From contig DAOVIP010000030.1 in assembly GCA_030671465.1 (NCBI GenBank), forward strand, positions 1 through 10,305: 10,305 nt of DNA, given 5' to 3'. Source of the stretch: Candidatus Aminicenantota bacterium. Lineage in GTDB: Bacteria; Acidobacteriota; Aminicenantia; UBA2199. The first letter of the stretch is position 1. Every line of letters starts with the position of its first letter. The notes beneath the pieces are model-generated. The model saw only the letters and a program-made list of their open reading frames with translations. It made no database searches and had not been told where the DNA came from. A program made the translations under genes and the position numbers. Below, one piece after another: positions 1 to 5,797 of this stretch.

Positions 1-1032
1 GGCTGAAATGTCCTTTTTACTGATCTCCGGGATCAATTGTTGTAATGCCCTAACAAATGCCGATTTAACCAGCGAACGGTATTGCTCTTTGATTCCCATT
101 TTCCAGTGTTTCAGGATCATGATCCAGAAACCTCTGTAGGCCAGGATTTCAAGAAAATCGGCCGGGGAAAAGCTGGTTTTTTTATACCCTTCCCGTTTCA
201 GTGCCAGCACCGCATTGGGTCCTGCTTCGACCCCTCCGTCGATCATGCGGGTAAAATGAACGCCCAGGAAGGGAAACTGGGGATCCGGAACCGGGTAAAC
301 CAGGTTCTTTACCAGCGATTCCTTTTCTTTTGTTATTACATAATACTCGCCCCGGAAGGGGATGATCTTCAAGCCGGGATTGATTCCGCACATCCGGGCA
401 ATCCGATCGGATTGCAGGCCGGTACAATTGATCAGATTTTTACACTTCACCTCTCCGGCATCAGAGGAGATGATGATTTCGTCGGGGTTTCTGGTGATTT
501 TTTTCACCCGGAATTTGAGTTGAATCTCTCCACCCTTTTCTCTAAAAATCTCGGCGAATTTTTCCGTGACCTGGGTATAATTGACAATACCGGTATCCGG
601 GACAAGCAATCCTGCGATTCCATTGACATGAGGCTCATAGGCCTTGATCTGCTCCGGCTTCAAGCGCTTTATCCCTTTGAGGCCATTGGAAATTCCACGT
701 TTTTCGAGATCATTTAGCCGGGGGATTTCATTTTCATTGATGGCCACCACGATCTTTCCGCACCGTTCTACGGGGATATCATGCAGTTGACAAAACTCAT
801 ATAACTGTTCCCTGCCGATGGTGCAGTTTTTGGCTTTCAATGAACCTGGCTTATAGTAAAGGCCCGAATGAATGACTCCGCTGTTGTTGCCAGTTTGATG
901 GGCAGCCAGACGGTTTTCAGCTTCAATGACCAGGATCGAAAGATTTCCGGGCCGGGACAATTCCATGGCTGTGGCCATTCCCACAATTCCGCCCCCGATG
1001 ATGACAATGTCGTATCCATTCGAATCAGACAT
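1..1032 (-). CDS. lhgO: L-2-hydroxyglutarate oxidase (LhgO family), 3' end cut by window edge
   Basis: This FAD-dependent oxidoreductase probably oxidises L-2-hydroxyglutarate to 2-oxoglutarate; in E. coli the LhgO enzyme passes the electrons to quinone. The frame stays open for 344 codons from the ATG at 1032 to the window edge. Family members are about 400-420 residues, so the last 60-80 are missing. What shows the family: a dinucleotide-binding GGGIVG at residues 13-18 with a ribose-binding Glu near 37, HQTGNNSGVIHSGLYY at 45-60, CGKI at 91-94, FRGEYY at 226-231, PFLGVH at 254-259 and GPNAVLALKREGY at 271-283. These match E. coli LhgO closely as I remember it. The start is supported by GAGGAG about 7 bases upstream. 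The gene is divergent from the aminotransferase and has its own candidate promoter. Other DAO-superfamily enzymes, such as glycerol-3-phosphate dehydrogenase, are less likely given these motifs. The physiological electron acceptor in an anaerobe is unknown. Confidence 0.88.
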   Translation of the reverse strand, partial: MSDSNGYDIVIIGGGIVGMATAMELSRPGNLSILVIEAENRLAAHQTGNNSGVIHSGLYYKPGSLKAKNCTIGREQLYEFCQLHDIPVERCGKIVVAINENEIPRLNDLEKRGISNGLKGIKRLKPEQIKAYEPHVNGIAGLLVPDTGIVNYTQVTEKFAEIFREKGGEIQLKFRVKKITRNPDEIIISSDAGEVKCKNLINCTGLQSDRIARMCGINPGLKIIPFRGEYYVITKEKESLVKNLVYPVPDPQFPFLGVHFTRMIDGGVEAGPNAVLALKREGYKKTSFSPADFLEILAYRGFWIMILKHWKMGIKEQYRSLVKSAFVRALQQLIPEISKKDISA

Positions 1033-1076
1033 GATTTTCTCCTCTGCATATGAGATTTTTTCAAATACAATCTTCC

Positions 1077-1106
1077 ATTATTATCAGGAATCAACACTTC
1101 TGTCAA
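1077..1106 (-). promoter_or_regulatory. Candidate sigma70 promoter for the lhgO-like gene
   Basis: On the minus strand a perfect TTGACA lies at 1106-1101. It is followed either by AATAAT at 1082-1077 (18-base spacer) or by GATAAT with a 15-base spacer. Each -10 candidate matches five of six consensus bases, but neither has the ideal 17-base spacing. This would give a leader of roughly 40 bases before the ATG at 1032. The call rests on consensus match and position only. Confidence 0.5.
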
Positions 1107-1167
1107 TATGTTTTCCGGAATAATGTGGGCTGAGTTTTGGCTTATGGAGAGGGTGGATTGGGCTAAA

Positions 1168-1196
1168 TTGACAGAAAAAATTTAATATGCTATAAG
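1168..1196 (+). promoter_or_regulatory. sigma70-type promoter for the aminotransferase-pckA unit
   Basis: A perfect -35 (TTGACA, 1168-1173) is separated by exactly 17 bases from TATAAG (1191-1196). TG at 1188-1189 sits one base before the -10, giving an extended -10 element. Transcription would begin near 1203, leaving a leader of about 48 bases before the ATG at 1251. This position also argues against translation starting at the in-frame TTG at 1197, which would lie at or before the transcription start. Confidence 0.7.
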
Positions 1197-1250
1197 TTGA
1201 ATCTTCTGATATATTCAAGATTTCAGATATATAAGGAGAATCAAAGAAAA

Positions 1251-2468
1251 ATGAATTACAGTCTGATTGGAAAATCCATTCGAGAATCAGCCACCCTGAA
1301 ATTGAATGCCACCACCGCTGCTCTCCGGGCCAAGGGAGAGCCGGTCATTCATCTGGGAGGCGGAGAACCCAAAAGCAAGGCACCCCTGGATGCAATCACC
1401 AATGCGGCCGCCTTATTGAGTACCGGAGAGGTTCGATATACACCCGCCGATGGAATTCCGGCCCTGAAGCAGGCCATTATTCAATATACCGAAACCTTTT
1501 ATGGTCAGCAAGTGGCCCCGGAAAATGTGATTGCCTCGGGTGGGGCCAAACAGGCCCTGATGATCTGTCTTCAAGCCATATTAAATCCCGGGGATGAGGT
1601 TATATTCCCGGTTCCTTACTGGGTGAGTTATCCGGAAATGGCGAGGTTGTGCGGAGCGATTCCGGTTCCGGTTTTGCCCGGGGACGGCAGTTTTAATCCT
1701 GTTTTAGCGGATATAGAAAAAAGCATTACCGTCAATACCCGGGCGGTGATTATCAATAGCCCCAATAATCCGAGCGGGGTGATGTATTCCGAACTGTTCG
1801 TGGCGGACATCGTGGAACTTTGTGAGAAAAAGAATCTGTTTTTGATCATGGATGATATTTATCACCGCCTGATTTTTGATGGTAAAAAACCCATCAGTTG
1901 TTATCAATATGCCAAGGATATGTCGGAAGGATCCAAGCTGGTGGTGATCAATGGCGTATCAAAGCAGTATGCCATGACCGGATTTCGCCTGGGCTGGGCC
2001 GTGGTCAACAAAAATTTAAGGCAGATCATGACCAACATCCAGGCCCACCAGACCTCGGGTCCGTCGGTTATTTCCCAGCAGGCGGCCGTGGGAGCGCTCA
2101 ATGGAGATCAATCTGGTGTGGAGAGTTTAAGACTAACCCTGGAGAACAACCGGAAAGTGATGCTGGAGCAGCTGAATTCCCTGAACGGGGTAAAGGTGAC
2201 CAAGCCGGACGGTACTTTTTATTGTTTTGCCGATTTCAATGCCTTTGGAAAAGATTCCACCAAATTGGCCCTTTTTCTGCTGGAAAAGGTTTTTGTGATC
2301 ACGGTACCGGGTGTTGAATTCGGACTGGATGGTTTCCTGCGTCTTTCCACCTGCGGTTCGATCAAGGAGATAATCGAAGGTATAAAACGCATCAAATGGG
2401 CCCTTGATCCCGATGCGCCCAGTGAATTGTATGTTGAAGACCACAAATTGGTGAGGAATTGGAAATGA
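1251..2468 (+). CDS. Class I pyridoxal-phosphate aminotransferase, aspartate aminotransferase type
   Basis: This cytoplasmic PLP enzyme of 405 residues most likely interconverts aspartate + 2-oxoglutarate and oxaloacetate + glutamate. Fold-type I aminotransferase motifs appear in order: ASGGAKQAL at 95-103 (PLP phosphate region), PYWVSYP at 122-128 (Trp stacking on the cofactor), NSPNNPSG at 169-176 (Asn to the PLP oxygen), MDDIYH at 200-205 (Asp to the pyridine nitrogen, then Tyr), SKQYAMTGFRLGW at 237-249 with the Schiff-base Lys238 and phosphate-binding Arg246, and FLRLS at 362-366 with the carboxylate-binding Arg364. The length is normal for the Ib subgroup. The ATG at 1251 is chosen because AGGAG precedes it by about 11 bases and because an upstream TTG (1197) abuts the -10 element. 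Its stop overlaps the pckA start (ATGA), so the two are probably co-transcribed, which favours oxaloacetate as product. Aromatic, alanine or prephenate substrates cannot be excluded from motifs alone, so no gene symbol is given. Confidence 0.88.
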   Translation: MNYSLIGKSIRESATLKLNATTAALRAKGEPVIHLGGGEPKSKAPLDAITNAAALLSTGEVRYTPADGIPALKQAIIQYTETFYGQQVAPENVIASGGAKQALMICLQAILNPGDEVIFPVPYWVSYPEMARLCGAIPVPVLPGDGSFNPVLADIEKSITVNTRAVIINSPNNPSGVMYSELFVADIVELCEKKNLFLIMDDIYHRLIFDGKKPISCYQYAKDMSEGSKLVVINGVSKQYAMTGFRLGWAVVNKNLRQIMTNIQAHQTSGPSVISQQAAVGALNGDQSGVESLRLTLENNRKVMLEQLNSLNGVKVTKPDGTFYCFADFNAFGKDSTKLALFLLEKVFVITVPGVEFGLDGFLRLSTCGSIKEIIEGIKRIKWALDPDAPSELYVEDHKLVRNWK

Positions 2469-4135
2469 CGGATTATTCAAAATGCGGCTCTCCGACATTC
2501 CATCAGGCCGGTGATTTGGCCAGTGATTATGGCATTGAAAACCACGGCCTGGTTTATCCAGGACAGGTGTTCTGGAATTTGCCCGAAGCCGCCCTGTATG
2601 AAGAAGCCATATTCCGGGGTGAGGGACGAATCGTGGCCGGTGGTCCCCTGCTGGTGGAAACCGGCAAGTGGACAGCCCGGGCTGCCAATGATAAGTATTT
2701 TGTCCGTGAACCCTCCACCGAGGATAAAATTGACTGGGGTGAATACAACCGGCCCATGAGCCCCGGAAAATTCAACGGAATTTTGGCCCGCTTGCAGGCC
2801 TTTTTCCAGGATAGGGACCTATTTGTTCAGGATGTGTATGTGGGCGGTGATCCGGATTATCGGTTGCTCCTGCGGATTATCACCGATACGGCCTGGCAGA
2901 GTTTATTTGCCAGAAATATGTTTCTACCCATTTCGGATTCCCGTGAGTTAAAGCGATTTGTACCGGAATTTACCCTGATTGCCTCTCCCAAGTTCAGGGT
3001 GGATCCCCGGGTGGATGGCACCTTGAGTGAAACCGCCATTGTCATTGACTTTTCCAAACGGCTGGCTGTGGTGGTCAATTCAAGCTACGGTGGTGAAATC
3101 AAGAAATCAATTTTTACGGTTTTAAACTATCTCATGCCCCTGAAAGAGGTAATGTCCATGCACTGTTCTTCCAATGTGGGTAAAAAAGGCGATGTGGCTC
3201 TGTTTTTCGGATTGAGCGGGACAGGAAAGACCACTCTTTCGGCTGATCCTGATCGGAAACTGATCGGGGATGATGAACATGGTTGGAGTAATGATGGTGT
3301 TTTCAACTACGAAGGGGGCTGTTATGCCAAGGTGATCCGGATATCTGAGGAAAATGAGCCGGAAATATATGCCTGTACACGCATGTTCGGTACTATCCTT
3401 GAAAATGTGATTTTTGATCCGGTCTCCCGAACCATTGATCTGAATGACGATCAGCTCACCGAAAATACCCGGGCCTCGTACCCACTGGAATTTATTCCCA
3501 ATGCGGTGGATAACAAAATGGTAAAATCACATCCCCAGAATGTCATTTTTCTGACAGCCGATGCCCAGGGTGTTCTGCCTCCGATTGCCCGTTTAGACCG
3601 GAACCAGGCTATTTACCACTTTATCAGCGGGTATACCTCCAAAATCGCCGGTACCGAACTGGGCTTGGGAATTGAACCCGAGATTACCTTTAGTGCCTGT
3701 TTTGGCGCTCCGTTCATGGTTCACCATCCCTTCTTCTATGCAGATTTACTCAGGAGCAAGATCGAAAAAGCGGGGGCCAAGGTCTGGCTGGTCAATACCG
3801 GCTGGGTAGGTGGAAAATTCGGAATCGGGAAGCGCATCAGTATCCGTCATACCCGGAATATGTTGAACGCGGTTCTGGAGGGAAAACTCGACAAGGTCAA
3901 ATGCCGCCGGGACAAGCTGTTTGGTTTTGATGTACCCCTGACCTGTCCCGGAGTACCGGATGATATTTTTTTCCCTGAAAATGCCTGGGGCGACCAGAAG
4001 GAGTACTGGCAAAAGTATGATGCCCTGGCCTCCCGGTATATAGATAATTTCAAAATGTATGCCTCGGGTTGTCCCGCGGAAGTCATATCAGCCGGTCCCA
4101 AGAGGTTAAAGGATATCAAGATCGGATCAAAATAA
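2465..4135 (+). CDS. pckA: Phosphoenolpyruvate carboxykinase (ATP)
   Basis: PckA catalyses oxaloacetate + ATP <-> PEP + CO2 + ADP in the cytoplasm and links the C4 acids made nearby to gluconeogenesis or, in reverse, to anaplerotic CO2 fixation. The protein has 556 residues, near the usual 530-550 of the ATP-type family. Diagnostic motifs are SYGGEIKKS at 207-215, MHCSSNVG at 232-239, the kinase-1a P-loop GLSGTGKTT at 249-257, and GDDEHGW at 268-274. Aligned by these motifs with E. coli PckA, the metal ligands Lys214, His233 and Asp270 are all present, as is the substrate arginine (Arg72). The segment around Arg72 reads TARAANDK where E. coli PckA, as I recall it, has a TGRSPKDK-type sequence, which is an uncommon variant. 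The ATG at 2465 overlaps the preceding TGA by ATGA, with GAGG about 10 bases upstream; a TTG at 2459 is in frame but less likely. The short overlap suggests translational coupling with the aminotransferase. Confidence 0.95.
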   Translation: MTDYSKCGSPTFHQAGDLASDYGIENHGLVYPGQVFWNLPEAALYEEAIFRGEGRIVAGGPLLVETGKWTARAANDKYFVREPSTEDKIDWGEYNRPMSPGKFNGILARLQAFFQDRDLFVQDVYVGGDPDYRLLLRIITDTAWQSLFARNMFLPISDSRELKRFVPEFTLIASPKFRVDPRVDGTLSETAIVIDFSKRLAVVVNSSYGGEIKKSIFTVLNYLMPLKEVMSMHCSSNVGKKGDVALFFGLSGTGKTTLSADPDRKLIGDDEHGWSNDGVFNYEGGCYAKVIRISEENEPEIYACTRMFGTILENVIFDPVSRTIDLNDDQLTENTRASYPLEFIPNAVDNKMVKSHPQNVIFLTADAQGVLPPIARLDRNQAIYHFISGYTSKIAGTELGLGIEPEITFSACFGAPFMVHHPFFYADLLRSKIEKAGAKVWLVNTGWVGGKFGIGKRISIRHTRNMLNAVLEGKLDKVKCRRDKLFGFDVPLTCPGVPDDIFFPENAWGDQKEYWQKYDALASRYIDNFKMYASGCPAEVISAGPKRLKDIKIGSK

Positions 4136-4137
4136 TC

Positions 4138-4155
4138 GAAACGCTTCGCGGTTTC
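4138..4155 (+). terminator. Weak hairpin just after pckA
   Basis: GAAACGC and GCG-G-TTTC can pair around a TTC loop, giving seven base pairs with one bulged G, starting two bases after the pckA stop. No run of T follows directly (AACCGTTTCCC follows), so it is not a classical intrinsic terminator. It may protect the 3' end or act weakly. Confidence 0.25.
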
Positions 4156-4227
4156 AACCGTTTCCCGGTCACTTTTATTCTGGATATGAATTCACCGGAT
4201 GTTTTTCAGTTTTTTCAAAAAAAATGC

Positions 4228-4255
4228 TTGACAAATATGGGAAAATGCATATAGT
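4228..4255 (+). promoter_or_regulatory. sigma70-type promoter for the malic enzyme gene
   Basis: TTGACA (4228-4233) and TATAGT (4250-4255) are separated by 16 bases. A transcript starting near 4262 would have a leader of about 40 bases ending in a strong AGGAGG-type ribosome binding site (4289-4296) before the ATG at 4301. The promoter suggests that the malic enzyme can be expressed independently of the upstream aminotransferase-pckA unit. Confidence 0.65.
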
Positions 4256-4300
4256 TAAATTTTATAACAAATCAATTTTAGAATTCAATAGGAGGTACCA

Positions 4301-5758
4301 ATGCCAAAGATCGAACTTTCACTGGCAAATCTGAATGAAGTTTTTCCTGAGAATTTTTCTCAGGAGCAGCTGGCAAAAGCAAAAACAGTTTTCTTGAAGG
4401 AACTGGCCTTTCTGACTCACAAGTTTTACGGCGGAAAAATGATGACCGTGCCCAAGGCAGGCATTTACGGCTTTAACTGGTTTAATGTCTGGTATACGCC
4501 TGGCGTATCCAAAGTGTCGACTGCCATCAGAGATGAAGGTGAGGAACGGTCATTTGAATTATCCAACCGGGGAAATTTGGTGGCGGTTGTTTCCGATTCA
4601 ACCCGGGTTCTGGGAGATGGCGATTGTACACCTCCGGGTGGACTGGGTGTGATGGAGGGAAAGGCCTACCTGATGAAATACCTGGGTGGATGTGACGGGG
4701 TTGCCCTGTGTATGGATAGCTACAATGAAAAAGGTGAACACGATCCCGACAAAATCATAGATTTCGTTAAGATGCTGCAGCCCAGTTTCGGGGCAATCAA
4801 CCTGGAAGACATATCCCAGCCCAATTGTTACAAGGTTTTGGATACCCTCAGGGAGGAGTGTGATATCCCGGTCTGGCATGATGATGCCCAGGGAACCGGG
4901 TGTGTTACCCTGGCCGGCTTGATCAATGCCTTGAGAATTGTAAACAAGGAAATAAGTAATGTGAAGATGGTCTTTTACGGGGCCGGTGCTTCCAATACCA
5001 CCATTTCCCGCCTGATTCTCCAGGCTGGAGGTAATCCCGAAAAGATGATTTTGTTTGATAGCAAGGGAGCGCTTCACCGGGATCGCGATGATATCAAGGC
5101 CGATCCCCGATTTTACCGCAAATGGGAACTCTGTGAACAGACCAACCCGGACAGAGTTGAGGATATCAATGCAGCCATGAGTGGTGCTGAAGTGTTAATT
5201 TCACTGAGTAAGCCGGGCCCGGATGTGGTCAAGCCGGAATGGATCCGGGCCATGGGTTCCAAACCCATTGTTTTTGCCTGCGCCAACCCGGTACCCGAGA
5301 TCTATCCCTATGCCGCCAAAGAGGCGGGTGCATATATTGTGGCCACGGGCAGGGGTGATTTTCCCAACCAGGTGAATAATTCCCTGGGTTTCCCCGGCAT
5401 CCTGAAAGGGGCATTAACGGTCAGGGCCCGAAAAGTAACCGACGAAATGGCCATTACCGCGGCTTATTCGGTAGCCAATTTTGCCGAAAAGAAGGGGATT
5501 AATCCCGACTACATCATGCCCACGATGGATGAAACCGAAGTCTTTGCCCATGAGGCGGCTGATGTGGCCATGGAAGCCATTAAAAACGGAGTGGCCCGGC
5601 TGGAAGCCGATTGGCAGACTGTTTATGACCATACCCTGAGGGATATCAAGCTGGCCCGGGAGACCATGGATATTTTGATGAAAAATGACTTCATCAAACC
5701 CCCGGATTATAGCTTACTCGAGCAGGCCCTACAAATGGCCATCGATGCGGTAACGTAG
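4301..5758 (+). CDS. Malic enzyme (oxaloacetate-decarboxylating malate dehydrogenase, NAD(P))
   Basis: Malic enzyme oxidatively decarboxylates malate to pyruvate with NAD(P)+ and a divalent metal, in the cytoplasm. The protein has 485 residues, between the short bacterial type (about 390-430) and the long type (about 560), and no phosphotransacetylase-like C-terminal fusion. Motifs include YTPGVS at 65-70 with catalytic Tyr65, an EGKA general-base Lys121, EDISQPNC at 169-176 with metal-binding Glu169/Asp170, WHDDAQGTG at 192-200 with metal-binding Asp, the Rossmann loop GAGAS at 227-231, CANP at 327-330, and GDFPNQVNNSLGFPG at 352-366. The segment before Lys121 (SDSTRVLGDGDCTPPGG) differs from the common TDGTAVLGLGDIG-type sequence, marking a divergent subgroup. 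The start is firm: AGGAGG lies about 5 bases upstream. It has its own promoter and faces the fumarate-reductase-like cluster. Cofactor preference (NAD or NADP) cannot be read reliably here. Confidence 0.93.
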   Translation: MPKIELSLANLNEVFPENFSQEQLAKAKTVFLKELAFLTHKFYGGKMMTVPKAGIYGFNWFNVWYTPGVSKVSTAIRDEGEERSFELSNRGNLVAVVSDSTRVLGDGDCTPPGGLGVMEGKAYLMKYLGGCDGVALCMDSYNEKGEHDPDKIIDFVKMLQPSFGAINLEDISQPNCYKVLDTLREECDIPVWHDDAQGTGCVTLAGLINALRIVNKEISNVKMVFYGAGASNTTISRLILQAGGNPEKMILFDSKGALHRDRDDIKADPRFYRKWELCEQTNPDRVEDINAAMSGAEVLISLSKPGPDVVKPEWIRAMGSKPIVFACANPVPEIYPYAAKEAGAYIVATGRGDFPNQVNNSLGFPGILKGALTVRARKVTDEMAITAAYSVANFAEKKGINPDYIMPTMDETEVFAHEAADVAMEAIKNGVARLEADWQTVYDHTLRDIKLARETMDILMKNDFIKPPDYSLLEQALQMAIDAVT

Positions 5759-5761
5759 GAA

Positions 5762-5797
5762 ATTTTCCGACTGAAAATCAAATAAAGATTTGTGTTT
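5762..5797. terminator. Weak AT-rich hairpins in the convergent gap
   Basis: Between the convergent stops are two small inverted repeats: ATTTTC/GAAAAT around a 5-base loop (5762-5778) and CAAAT/ATTTG around AAAG (5779-5792). The second is followed on the plus strand by TGTTTTT, so it could end malic enzyme transcription. Both stems are short and AT-rich, so support is weak. Confidence 0.3.

Noticed and set aside
82..717. 211-codon open frame on the plus strand
   Set aside because: Antisense to the LhgO reading frame, which runs open from 1032 to the window edge with clear family motifs.
1197..1250. Aminotransferase starting 18 codons earlier at TTG 1197
   Set aside because: The TTG directly abuts the -10 element and lies before the expected transcription start; the ATG at 1251 has AGGAG upstream.
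1898..2317. 139-codon open frame on the plus strand, glycine- and glutamine-rich
   Set aside because: Out-of-frame shadow inside the aminotransferase, covering its PLP-lysine region.
4598..5077. 159-codon open frame on the minus strand
   Set aside because: Antisense to the malic enzyme core including its Rossmann fold; no motifs and no convincing ribosome binding site.
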